Source of the DNA: Comamonas sp. 26
GTDB taxonomy: Bacteria > Pseudomonadota > Gammaproteobacteria > Burkholderiales > Burkholderiaceae_C
Length of the DNA stretch: 64,000 bases
NCBI RefSeq assembly: GCF_002754475.1
Contig: NZ_PEFL01000001.1
Location: 2,728,001 to 2,792,000 of the forward strand
Direction of reading: 5' to 3'
Made by a program: the position numbers and the translations under genes. Below, in pieces: positions 33,489 to 41,971 of this stretch. The notes beneath the pieces are model-generated. The model was not told where the DNA came from and made no database searches. It saw only the letters and a list, made by a program, of their open reading frames with translations. Every line of letters starts with the position of its first letter. Position 1 is the stretch's first letter.

Positions 33489-36113
33489 TACCTGGGGCTC
33501 AAGCACTTTTTTCTCAGTGTTTTCAGCCAGGAAGTCCTGGGCAAAGCGCTGCAGCACACCGCCGGCTTCATAGATGCTGACTTCCTCTGCGGTGTCCAAA
33601 CGGCAGATGACAGCCACCTCGGTGCGGGCTCCTGTGGTGCGATAGATATGCAGCGTCAGCTCAGCACGGGGCTGGCGCTTGCCGATCACATCAAAAGTCT
33701 CAGTGCCATCCAAGCCCAGCGTGTGGCGAGTGGTGCCGGACAGAAACTCCAGCGGCAGCACGCCCATGCCGATCAGATTGGTGCGATGAATGCGTTCGAA
33801 GCCTTCGGCCACAATCGCTTCCACCCCAGCCAGGCGCACGCCCTTGGCGGCCCAGTCGCGGCTGGATCCTTGGCCGTAGTCGGCGCCCGCGATGATGATC
33901 AGCGGCTGCTTGCGATCCATATAAGTCTCTATGGCTTCCCACATCCGCATGACCTTGCCTTCTGGTTCGATGCGGGCCAGAGATCCTTGGCGAACCTTGC
34001 CGTTGTCATCCACCACCATTTCATTGAACAGCTTGGGGTTGGCAAAGGTTGCGCGCTGGGCCGTCAGGTGGTCACCCCGGTGCGTGGCGTAGGAGTTGAA
34101 GTCCTCCTCAGGCAGACCCATTTTGTGCAGGTATTCACCGGCTGCGCTGTCCAGCATGATGGCGTTGGAGGGAGAGAGGTGATCGGTGGTGATGTTGTCC
34201 GGCAGGATGGCCAGCGGTCGCATGCCACGCAAAGTGCGTTCTCTGGCCAGGGCACCTTCCCAGTAAGGCGGACGGCGGATATAGGTGGATTGCTCTCGCC
34301 AGTTGTACAGCGCATCCACCTTTTCGTCATGGGCTAGCTGTATGGCAAACATGGGCTCGTAGACTTTGCGGAACTGCTCTGGCTGGACGGCGGCCTTTGC
34401 TACGGCATCGATTTCTTCGTCGCTGGGCCAGATGTCCTGCAGCCGAATCTCCCGGCCCTGAAAAGTACCTAGCACATCGTTTTCAATGTCAAACCGAATC
34501 GTGCCGGCAATCGCATAGGCCACGACCAATGGGGGCGATGCCAGGAAAGCTTGCTTGGCATAGGGATGGATGCGGCCGTCAAAGTTGCGATTGCCCGAGA
34601 GAACTGCCGTTGTGTACAGGTCGCGATCAATGATCTCTTGCTGGATTACAGGATCAAGCGCGCCGCTCATGCCGTTGCAGGTGGTGCAGGCGAAAGCGAC
34701 GACGCCAAAGCCCAGTGCTTCAAGGTCATGCAGCAGCCCGGCTTGGGCCAGATACAGCGGCACGGTTTTGGAGCCGGGAGCCAGAGAGGACTTGACCCAA
34801 GGCTTGCGCGTGAGGCCCAGATTTCGCGCGTTGCGGGCCAGCAAACCAGCGGCAATCACATTGCGCGGATTACTGGTGTTGGTGCAACTGGTGATGGCGG
34901 CAATGATGACGGCACCGTCAGGCATCTGGCCCTCAGACTCCGTCCATTCGCCCGCAATACCCTTGGCAGCCAGATCGCTGGTGGCCAGACGCGCATGAGG
35001 ATTAGACGGTCCGGCCATGTTGCGCACCACGCTGGACAGATCGAACTGCAGCATGCGCTCGTATTCGGCATTCGCCAGCGAATCGGCCCACAAGCCAGCT
35101 TGCTTGGCGTAGGTTTCCACCAGTTGCACCTGGGCAGCCTCGCGCCCTGTCAAGCGCAGGTAGTCAATGGTCTGCTCGTCGATGGCAAACATGGCAGCGG
35201 TGGCACCATATTCAGGCACCATATTGGAGATGGTGGCCCGGTCGCCAATGGTCAGACTGCGCGCACCTTCTCCATAGAACTCCAGATAGGCTCCCACCAC
35301 TTTTTGCTGGCGCAGAAACTGTGTCAGGGCCAACACGATATCGGTCGCGGTGATGCCGCTCTGGCGGCTTCCGCTGAGCTTCACACCAATGATCTCGGGC
35401 AGACGCATCCAGGATGCCCGGCCAAGCATGACGTTTTCAGCCTCCAGCCCGCCCACGCCCACGGCGATCACGCCCAGCGCATCGACATGAGGCGTATGGC
35501 TGTCCGTACCTACCAGTGTGTCGGGATATGCTTCTCCATTGATAGCATGGATCACAGGACTCATGCGCTCAAGATTGATCTGATGCATGATTCCGTTGCC
35601 CGGTGGAATTACTTCCACATTCTTGAATGAGCGCTTGCACCAGTCGATGAAGTGAAAGCGGTCTTCATTGCGGCGATCTTCGATGGCGCGATTTTTCTCG
35701 AATGCCTCTGGGTCTGAACCACCGCATTCAACGGCAAGCGAGTGATCCACGATCAGTTGCACAGGCACGACAGGGTTGACGGCGGCTGGGTCACCGCCCT
35801 GCTCGGCAATCGCATCACGCAAGCCAGCCAGATCGACCAGAGCCGTCTGGCCCAGAATGTCATGGCAGACCACGCGCGCAGGGAACCACGGAAAGTCGCG
35901 CTCGCGCTTGCGTTCAATGATTTGCGTCAGACATTCGCTGAGGATGGCGGGATCGCAGCGGCGTACCAGGTTTTCTGCATGCACGCGGCTGGTGTAGGGC
36001 AAGGTGGCCCAGGCACCAGAGCAGATATCTTCTACAGCGGCTTGCGCATCAAAGTAATGCAGTTGACTGCCTGGTAGTGGCTTGCGGTAATGATGAGGTT
36101 GGGGTTTGCTCAT
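33486..36113 (-). CDS. acnD: AcnD, Fe/S-dependent 2-methylcitrate dehydratase
   Basis: The 875-residue protein is an aconitase-family enzyme of the AcnD type, which pairs with PrpF to replace PrpD. Iron-sulfur ligands are visible in ITSCTNTSNP and FACTTCNGMSG, and the swivel-domain motif is GADYGQGSSRDWAAKG. The order and length match the AcnD subfamily (about 860-880). It dehydrates 2-methylcitrate in the cytoplasm. It follows the short GntR gene by 21 bases and precedes prpF. Confidence 0.96.
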   Translation of the reverse strand: MSKPQPHHYRKPLPGSQLHYFDAQAAVEDICSGAWATLPYTSRVHAENLVRRCDPAILSECLTQIIERKRERDFPWFPARVVCHDILGQTALVDLAGLRDAIAEQGGDPAAVNPVVPVQLIVDHSLAVECGGSDPEAFEKNRAIEDRRNEDRFHFIDWCKRSFKNVEVIPPGNGIMHQINLERMSPVIHAINGEAYPDTLVGTDSHTPHVDALGVIAVGVGGLEAENVMLGRASWMRLPEIIGVKLSGSRQSGITATDIVLALTQFLRQQKVVGAYLEFYGEGARSLTIGDRATISNMVPEYGATAAMFAIDEQTIDYLRLTGREAAQVQLVETYAKQAGLWADSLANAEYERMLQFDLSSVVRNMAGPSNPHARLATSDLAAKGIAGEWTESEGQMPDGAVIIAAITSCTNTSNPRNVIAAGLLARNARNLGLTRKPWVKSSLAPGSKTVPLYLAQAGLLHDLEALGFGVVAFACTTCNGMSGALDPVIQQEIIDRDLYTTAVLSGNRNFDGRIHPYAKQAFLASPPLVVAYAIAGTIRFDIENDVLGTFQGREIRLQDIWPSDEEIDAVAKAAVQPEQFRKVYEPMFAIQLAHDEKVDALYNWREQSTYIRRPPYWEGALARERTLRGMRPLAILPDNITTDHLSPSNAIMLDSAAGEYLHKMGLPEEDFNSYATHRGDHLTAQRATFANPKLFNEMVVDDNGKVRQGSLARIEPEGKVMRMWEAIETYMDRKQPLIIIAGADYGQGSSRDWAAKGVRLAGVEAIVAEGFERIHRTNLIGMGVLPLEFLSGTTRHTLGLDGTETFDVIGKRQPRAELTLHIYRTTGARTEVAVICRLDTAEEVSIYEAGGVLQRFAQDFLAENTEKKVLEPQV

Positions 36114-36134
36114 TGTTCTGTTCTGTCTCGGGTT

Positions 36135-36584
36135 TCAGAGCGCCAAAGCGGTGTGCTGGTGCACTGCTTGAGGGGCGGAAAAGCTCACAGGTGTATGCGC
36201 TGTAGGTCCAAGCGCCAAATGCAACCTTGCCTGTGCCACAGCATGCAAACGCTCGGTCAGCTCTGTGCAGCGATGGAGCGGCTGGGCTTTTAATTGCGAC
36301 AAGTGCTGAGCAAGCAGATGGCATAGCAGCCGTGCCTCGGCAACCTGCGCGGCAGAGAGCTGGGTGACGGTCATGCCTCGCCTGGGTTGCGCTGTCAGCA
36401 GTCCTTCGTGACACAGCAGTTTCATGGCCTCGCGTACAGGTGTACGGCTGACGCCAAACTCCTGGGCCAGCACTCCATCATTGATGTCGCTGCCTGGCGG
36501 CATCTGGTGGCTAAGAATGCGTTCACGCAGTTTGCTAGCGATGGCGATGCACAGTGATTGGGCTTGCATGGGCTGGGCAGTCAT
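36135..36584 (-). CDS. Short GntR-family regulator inside the prp operon
   Basis: The 149-residue protein has a clear GntR winged helix (ASKLRERILSHQMPPGSDINDG, then EFGVSRTPVREAMKLLCHEGLL). Typical FadR-type (FCD) relatives have 210-250 residues. Here only about 70 residues follow the DNA-binding domain, and they carry a partial helix (LLCHLLAQHLSQLKAQPLHR) without the metal-binding histidine set of FCD. The ligand domain is therefore truncated or rudimentary. The gene sits between prpC and acnD, 18 and 21 bases away, so it is co-transcribed with the enzymes. It may be a decaying or simplified local regulator. Confidence 0.8.
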   Translation of the reverse strand: MTAQPMQAQSLCIAIASKLRERILSHQMPPGSDINDGVLAQEFGVSRTPVREAMKLLCHEGLLTAQPRRGMTVTQLSAAQVAEARLLCHLLAQHLSQLKAQPLHRCTELTERLHAVAQARLHLALGPTAHTPVSFSAPQAVHQHTALAL

Positions 36585-36602
36585 AGCTTTTGGGCCAAGG
36601 GC

Positions 36603-37772
36603 TTACTGGCGCTCGTCAATGGGAACGAACTTCAAATCATCCGGGCCGGTGTAGTTGGCGCTGGGGCGGATGATCTTGTTGTCCTGGCGCTGCTCGATGA
36701 TGTGAGCCGCCCAGCCGCTGGTGCGGGCAATCACAAATAGCGGTGTGAACATGGCGGTGGGCACGCCCATCATGTGATAGCTCACGGCGCTAAACCAGTC
36801 TAAGTTGGGGAACATATTCTTGACTTCCCACATCACCGACTCCAGGCGTGCAGCGATGTCGTACATCTTGGTGCTGCCCGCTTCATCAGAAAGCTGTTTG
36901 GCCACGCCCTTGATCACCACGTTACGCGGATCACTGACGGTATAGACAGGGTGACCAAAGCCGATCACGACTTCCTTGGCATCCACACGGCGGCGAATAT
37001 CCGCTTCGGCTTCGCTCGGGTTGTCATAGCGCTTCTGGATTTCAAACGCCACTTCGTTGGCTCCGCCATGCTTTGGGCCACGCAATGCACCAACCGCGCC
37101 GGTGATGGCCGAGTACATATCGCTGCCCGTCCCTGCTACCACACGGGCGGTAAAGGTGGATGCATTGAACTCATGCTCTGCATACAGATTGAGCGAGGTA
37201 TGCATGGCGCGCACCCAGCCATCCGAGGGCTTGGTTCCATGAAGCAGGTGCAGGAAGTGGCCTCCAATGGAGTCGTCGTCGGTTTCCACCTCAATACGGC
37301 GGCCCGAATTGCTGAAGTGGTACCAGTACAGCAGCATGGAGCCCAGCGAAGCCATCAGACGATCAGCAATATCACGTGCTCCCGGCAAGTTGTGGTCATC
37401 TTTTTCAGGCAAGGCGCAGCCCAAGGCCGATACGCCAGTGCGCATCACATCCATGGGGTGGCTGGCGGCTGGCAGTTGCTCCAATGCCACTTTCACGCTG
37501 GTTGGCAGGCCGCGCAAAGCTTTGAGCTTGCTCTTGTAGGCTTTGAGTTCGGCCCGCGTGGGTAGCTTTCCGTGCACCAGCAGGTGGGCGATTTCTTCAA
37601 ATTCGCAGACCTCGGCAATGTCCAGAATGTCGTAGCCGCGATAGTGCAGGTCGTTGCCCGTCTTGCCGACGGTGCACAGCGCCGTGTTGCCTGCGGTAAC
37701 GCCAGACAGCGCGACGGATTTCTTGGGCTTGAAGCGGATGGATGCGGTGCTGGGTTCGGCCACGATGCTCAT
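36603..37772 (-). CDS. prpC: PrpC, 2-methylcitrate synthase
   Basis: The 389-residue protein is a citrate-synthase-family enzyme with the 2-methylcitrate synthase signature: [20 protein letters not shown] at the N-terminus, catalytic histidines in [10 protein letters not shown] and [15 protein letters not shown], and a conserved end [15 protein letters not shown]. It condenses propionyl-CoA with oxaloacetate. It is first in the operon and divergent from the RamB/ScfR-type regulator. The ATG follows AGGAGACCCGC, a good ribosome-binding site. Confidence 0.97.
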   Translation of the reverse strand: MSIVAEPSTASIRFKPKKSVALSGVTAGNTALCTVGKTGNDLHYRGYDILDIAEVCEFEEIAHLLVHGKLPTRAELKAYKSKLKALRGLPTSVKVALEQLPAASHPMDVMRTGVSALGCALPEKDDHNLPGARDIADRLMASLGSMLLYWYHFSNSGRRIEVETDDDSIGGHFLHLLHGTKPSDGWVRAMHTSLNLYAEHEFNASTFTARVVAGTGSDMYSAITGAVGALRGPKHGGANEVAFEIQKRYDNPSEAEADIRRRVDAKEVVIGFGHPVYTVSDPRNVVIKGVAKQLSDEAGSTKMYDIAARLESVMWEVKNMFPNLDWFSAVSYHMMGVPTAMFTPLFVIARTSGWAAHIIEQRQDNKIIRPSANYTGPDDLKFVPIDERQ

Positions 37773-37810
37773 GCGGGTCTCCTTGGTGTGATTGGGAAAG
37801 CAGTTTTATC

Positions 37811-37909
37811 TGCAATACTTCGCAATCTACGCATTTGCATTACTCAGTGATAGAGCTGAATTGGTGAATGATTGCAAAGAAAAATTCGTATATTTGCAAA
37901 TTTTGCGAA
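37811..37909. promoter_or_regulatory. Operator cluster of TTTGCAAA-type sites between prpC and its regulator
   Basis: The divergent region holds several related sites: TTCGCAA (37819), TTTGCAT (37834), TTGCAAA (37872), TTTGCAAA (37893) and TTTGCGAA (37902). The last two start nine bases apart. RamB/PrpR-type regulators of short-chain acyl-CoA metabolism are known to bind TTTGCAAA-like sequences, so this is the probable control region of both units. Confidence 0.65.
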
Positions 37910-37939
37910 TTTTTGAAGACAAGAACAAGGAGCGATGAA

Positions 37940-39388
37940 ATGGCCAAAACTTTCATGGGCGTACGCCTACGCAGCTTGCGCGCCGAGCGCGGAATGACAC
38001 AGGCTGCGCTGGCACAGGCGCTGGAGATCTCGCCCAGTTATCTGAACCAGATCGAGCAAGATCAACGGCCGCTCACCGTACCTGTGCTGCTCAAGATCCA
38101 CAAAGTGCTGGGCGTGGATATTCAGCAGTTCTCCGAAGCGGAAGAAGCCCGTTTGCTGGCCCAGTTGCGCGATGCCTTAGCGACGATGCCGCAAGCCGAC
38201 GGCGCTGTGCCTCTACCAGAGTTGCGTGAGGTCGCTTCTAAATTGCCGCAACTCGCCAAAACATTGCTGGCGATGCATCAGCGGCATCTTGCCGATGCTG
38301 AGCGATTGGAGGCTCTAACGGCACGTTTAGGTGACGGGCGCTCCGACGTTGAAGGAATTGGTGCCGCTTGGGGTGAAGCGCCCAGGCAGATGCCATTTGA
38401 AGCGGTGCGCGATTTTTTTTTTGCCCATCGCAATTACTTTGATGCGCTGGATCGAGCGGCAGAAATCCTGGCCAAGCAGGCCAGAGAGCAAGGCATCGGG
38501 ATACTAGAGTGGTTGCAAGATCGCTTGCAAGCGCAACACAAGGTTTTGGTATTTCGGGCTCCCAATACTCCAGATACGGGGCAGGATCATAGTCACCGCC
38601 GCTTTGATAGAAGCACTCGCACACTTTATGTCTCGCCTCGATTGAGCCCATCACAGCAGGCATTTCAGCTTGCCACGCAACTGGCACTGCTGGAGTTTGA
38701 GTCCTTGATAGACGAGGCACTGCATTCGACCTCATGGCAGGACGACGCCACAAGGCGCTTGACACGGACAGGCTTGGCCAATTACGTGGCTGGTGCTTTT
38801 GTTCTGCCTTATGGGGAATTCTTGCAAGCTGCAGAGGGCTTGCATTACGACATCGATTTACTGGCGAGGCACTTTGGCGTGGGGTTTGAGACTGTCTGCC
38901 ACCGACTCTCCACCCTGCAGCGAGGAGATGCGCCAGGCGTGCCATTTTTCTTTATTCGGGTGGACCGGGCCGGCAACATCAGCAAGCGCCAATCGGCCAC
39001 GCATTTCCACTTCTCCAAGACGGGTGGCACTTGCCCATTGTGGGTGGTGTATGAGGCATTCACTCAGTCTGGAAAAATTGTTCCGCAGCTTGCATCTATG
39101 CCCGATGGGCGCGTGTATCTGTGGATTGCGCGAACCATCAGCCATGCAGGCGCAGGCTGGGGCGCTCCGAGCAAGACATTCTCCATTGGGCTTGGCTGCG
39201 ACTTGCAGCATGCCGCACGGCTTGTGTACTCCAGAGGGCTTGACCTGCGCAATGTCGATGCTGCAACCCCCATAGGCATGGGCTGTAAGGTTTGTGAGCG
39301 CAATGCCTGCCAGCAGCGGGCTTTCCCATTCGTGGGTAAGCCGCTGAGGGTGAACGAGAACGTGAGCGGGTTTGTGCCTTATGGGTAG
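37940..39388 (+). CDS. RamB/ScfR-type short-chain fatty acyl-CoA regulator
   Basis: From the ATG at 37940, which has AAGGAG six bases upstream, the protein has 482 residues. An XRE helix-turn-helix starts it (LRAERGMTQAALAQALEISP, then SYLNQIEQDQRPLT). The centre holds the DUF955/IrrE-like helices of this family (LANYVAGAFVLPYGEFLQAA, GVGFETVCHRLSTLQR), and the C-terminal DUF2083 domain ends with a cysteine motif GCKVCERNACQQRA resembling the set proposed to bind an Fe-S cluster in mycobacterial PrpR. It probably activates the prp operon in response to propionyl-CoA. An earlier ATG at 37868 would run through the operator sites. Confidence 0.9.
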   Translation: MAKTFMGVRLRSLRAERGMTQAALAQALEISPSYLNQIEQDQRPLTVPVLLKIHKVLGVDIQQFSEAEEARLLAQLRDALATMPQADGAVPLPELREVASKLPQLAKTLLAMHQRHLADAERLEALTARLGDGRSDVEGIGAAWGEAPRQMPFEAVRDFFFAHRNYFDALDRAAEILAKQAREQGIGILEWLQDRLQAQHKVLVFRAPNTPDTGQDHSHRRFDRSTRTLYVSPRLSPSQQAFQLATQLALLEFESLIDEALHSTSWQDDATRRLTRTGLANYVAGAFVLPYGEFLQAAEGLHYDIDLLARHFGVGFETVCHRLSTLQRGDAPGVPFFFIRVDRAGNISKRQSATHFHFSKTGGTCPLWVVYEAFTQSGKIVPQLASMPDGRVYLWIARTISHAGAGWGAPSKTFSIGLGCDLQHAARLVYSRGLDLRNVDAATPIGMGCKVCERNACQQRAFPFVGKPLRVNENVSGFVPYG

Positions 39389-39647
39389 GCCGTCAAGGAA
39401 TAAATATTTCCAGCCAAGGTGCTCGAAGTATCGAGCAATTGACGCATTGAAACGACTGCTCAATGGGCGTTTACAGACAGTCATTCTGGAAACCTGAGGG
39501 ATGGCAATCGATACAAAGCCGACCTCTAAAAGTGACCTTGCCCCTGTCGGCGAACTTGTCGACTAAGCGTAGAAATTGCAGCGCTTCGCAAGATCAACGA
39601 CTTGGTAGCCGATTGCAAGCTTAGGTGATTGACGAAGGCAATCGAGT
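39389..39647. other. Intergenic region with a weak terminator-like hairpin
   Basis: TGCTCGA pairs with TCGAGCA at 39420-39437 and may end the regulator transcript; there is no T tract. The rest, up to the stop of the TetR gene, shows no gene or repeat that I can support. Confidence 0.4.
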
Positions 39648-40271
39648 TCACGAGTCTTGTTTGTAATGTGCAAGTGATTGCAGGATGCTCAGCACATCGG
39701 AGCGCAATTGTTCTGTCTCCGTATCTTTGGCAACTGCAGTCAGGTAATTGCCGAATATCCCCCAGCCCAGGATGAGGCAAGACAGCGTGACCGCGATGGC
39801 TGTTGTATTGGTCCCGGCGGCGGTATTGCCGCTGCTCGTCAGCAACTGTTCTAGCCTGCGTAGCGCATGACCTTCTGCGATTGATTCGGCAGGTACTCCC
39901 CCGAGAAGAGCACTGGCCATCAACTTTGAGCTTTCGGCCATATTGGGATGTGTCCAGAGCTTGTCGATGGCGGTGTCTATGTCTGAGACATCTTTCAAAA
40001 AATCAGCGCCGATTGCCGAATGTCGTTTCAGTGCCGCAATCAGAACATCGTGGCGGGTGCCGAAGTGACGGTGAACCAGGCCGTGATTGACATTGGCTTC
40101 TCGGGCAATTTCACGCAGAGCGACATCCGTCGTGCCTCGCTCGCCCATGAGCTTGACTGCCGCATCCAAGATGGACTCGCGCACTTCAATGCTCCCAAGG
40201 GGTTTGGTTTTAGTAGCCGCTGTGTCAGAGCCATCTTCCAAAACATTCAATGCCATCTCCTTGAAACCCAT
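39648..40271 (-). CDS. TetR-family regulator of the neighbouring acyl-CoA genes
   Basis: From the ATG at 40271 the protein has 207 residues, the usual TetR size. The DNA-binding domain is clear (ESILDAAVKLMGERGTTDVA, then LREIAREANVNHGLVHRHFG). The C-terminal ligand domain is helical and without a family-specific motif. The frame is open further upstream, but that part would cross the operator and promoter region. It is divergent from the carboxyltransferase gene, with a perfect palindrome between them, so it probably represses both directions. The ligand may be an acyl-CoA or the substrate of the cluster. Confidence 0.88.
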   Translation of the reverse strand: MGFKEMALNVLEDGSDTAATKTKPLGSIEVRESILDAAVKLMGERGTTDVALREIAREANVNHGLVHRHFGTRHDVLIAALKRHSAIGADFLKDVSDIDTAIDKLWTHPNMAESSKLMASALLGGVPAESIAEGHALRRLEQLLTSSGNTAAGTNTTAIAVTLSCLILGWGIFGNYLTAVAKDTETEQLRSDVLSILQSLAHYKQDS

Positions 40272-40306
40272 CTTGACTCGATCTGGCTCATTGTATAAAA
40301 AGCAAT

Positions 40307-40323
40307 TGTAGTCATTGACTACA
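40307..40323. promoter_or_regulatory. Palindromic TetR operator
   Basis: TGTAGTCA and TGACTACA form a perfect 8-bp inverted repeat around a single T. It lies 36 bases upstream of the TetR gene start and 72 upstream of the carboxyltransferase start. On the minus strand a TATACAAT hexamer-like -10 sits just downstream of it, so binding would block the regulator's own promoter. Confidence 0.75.
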
Positions 40324-40394
40324 CTTCCTGCGAAGAACCGTTCATCCTCAATGGGGACACGTAACGCAGCCCAAAAAACTACGGAGACATTCGA

Positions 40395-41915
40395 GTGAGT
40401 ACAGAAAATCAGGAGTGGGCAGCCATCCTTCAAACCCTTCAGCTACGTCGCACAGCTGCGCAGGCCATGGGTGGGAGCGAGAAGGTGCAACGTCATCGCA
40501 ACAGCGGAAAACAGGACGCCCGGCAAAGGTTGACACAGCTTTTCGATGCTGGAACTTTCGTGGAGCTGGGTGCGTTTGTGGGCGGGGTCGGAGCAGATGA
40601 AAATGCGCCTGTACCTGCCGATGCACTGGTGGCTGGATTTGGAGAAATTGAGGGCCGACCTGCTCTGGGCGCTGCCGAAGACTTCACGGTCCTGGGAGGA
40701 TCGATTGGCGACGGCGCTGCAGACAAGCGCTATCGCCTGACGCAATTGGCAGCGCAGGAGCGCGTGCCACTCATCTTCATGCTCGAAGGTGCAGGACACC
40801 GACTGACCAACACCCACGCTGGCAGGCGTCCCAACGACCTTCAGGGATTGGCAGATTTATCTGGTCAAGTGCCGATTGTCTGCCTGGTGATGGGGGCAGC
40901 AGCGGGGCATGGCGCATTGACAGCTCCCATGTCAGATTTTGTGGTGATGACAGAAGCTGCATCCATGTTTGCGGCAGGTCCTCCGCTGGTCAAAGCAGCC
41001 ACAGGCGAGATCGTCACCAAGGAGCAGCTGGGCGGCCCGCAGGTACATGTAGCGGTTTCGGGAGTGGCGCACAACCTTTGCGTGGATGACGAAGCCGCGA
41101 TTGATTTGGCACGGAAATACCTCTCTTACTTTCCCCTGAACGCATGGGAGCGCCCTGCAAAAAAAACACATGGTGATGTCGAGGAACGCAGCCTGGACGC
41201 CATCCTTGATCTGATCAGCCCTAACTCTCGCAGGCCTTATCGCATGCGCAAGGTGCTTGAGCTGTTGGTGGACGAAGACAGCCTGCTGGAGATTCAGCCC
41301 AAATTTGGGGCCTCTGTTGTCGTGGCGCTAGCGCGTCTGGGTGGGCATAGCGTGGCCATCATCGCCAATGATCCCAGTGTGATGGCCGGAACGATCGATG
41401 CGGATGGTGCGGACAAGGCCACGCACTTCATGGATGTCGCTGGAGCTTTCCATTTGCCTGTGATTTTTCTGGCCGACAACCCTGGCGTGATGGGAGGTAC
41501 AAGGGCCGAACAGTCTGGCGCTCTGCGCCATGCCGCCCGCATGTTTGTGGCGCAGCGCCGCCTGAAAGTGCCCAAGCTGCATGTCACCTTGCGCAAGGCA
41601 TTTGGTTTTGGCTCCTCCATCATGGCAATGAATCCATTCGATGGACAGACCTTGAGCCTTGCATTTCCTGCCGTGACGTTGGGATCGTCTCCCGTTGCCA
41701 GCGGCGCGGATTCAGCCAAGCTTGACGAAGCAACACGCGCAAGGATCGAGGCCGAACAAGTCGGTGGCTCCTACCAGATTGCAGACCGAATGGTATATGA
41801 CGACATCATTGATCCCCGTGATTTGCGCAATGCGTTAATGCGCGGCCTGAAGCTCAGCGCTGGCCGTCAAAGCGGCGTCTGTGAGCCGCGCTTGGTGTCT
41901 GGCATCACACCTTGA
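40395..41915 (+). CDS. Acyl-CoA carboxylase carboxyltransferase (beta) subunit
   Basis: The 506-residue protein has the two crotonase-like halves of biotin-dependent acyl-CoA carboxyltransferases: an N-terminal acyl-CoA site (ARQRLTQLFDAGTFVELGAF) and a C-terminal biotin site (FLADNPGVMGGTRAEQSGAL, then LRKAFGFGSSIMAMNPF). Relatives carboxylate propionyl-, methylcrotonyl- or geranyl-CoA with a biotin carboxylase partner. No biotin carboxylase or carrier gene is near, so it must borrow one or act differently, for example as a decarboxylase. It is followed by an acyl-CoA synthetase gene in the same direction. Confidence 0.9.
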   Translation: MSTENQEWAAILQTLQLRRTAAQAMGGSEKVQRHRNSGKQDARQRLTQLFDAGTFVELGAFVGGVGADENAPVPADALVAGFGEIEGRPALGAAEDFTVLGGSIGDGAADKRYRLTQLAAQERVPLIFMLEGAGHRLTNTHAGRRPNDLQGLADLSGQVPIVCLVMGAAAGHGALTAPMSDFVVMTEAASMFAAGPPLVKAATGEIVTKEQLGGPQVHVAVSGVAHNLCVDDEAAIDLARKYLSYFPLNAWERPAKKTHGDVEERSLDAILDLISPNSRRPYRMRKVLELLVDEDSLLEIQPKFGASVVVALARLGGHSVAIIANDPSVMAGTIDADGADKATHFMDVAGAFHLPVIFLADNPGVMGGTRAEQSGALRHAARMFVAQRRLKVPKLHVTLRKAFGFGSSIMAMNPFDGQTLSLAFPAVTLGSSPVASGADSAKLDEATRARIEAEQVGGSYQIADRMVYDDIIDPRDLRNALMRGLKLSAGRQSGVCEPRLVSGITP

Positions 41916-41971
41916 ATGCAGTGCCGCAATCAGCAATCACATTGACTCAAAGCACGAGAGGCGAGATTCCA

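Noticed and set aside
41912..41971. TTG start for the acyl-CoA synthetase, overlapping the previous stop
   Set aside because: The ATG at 41972 has a better ribosome-binding sequence and the extra 20 residues lack family similarity. I keep it as an alternative only.
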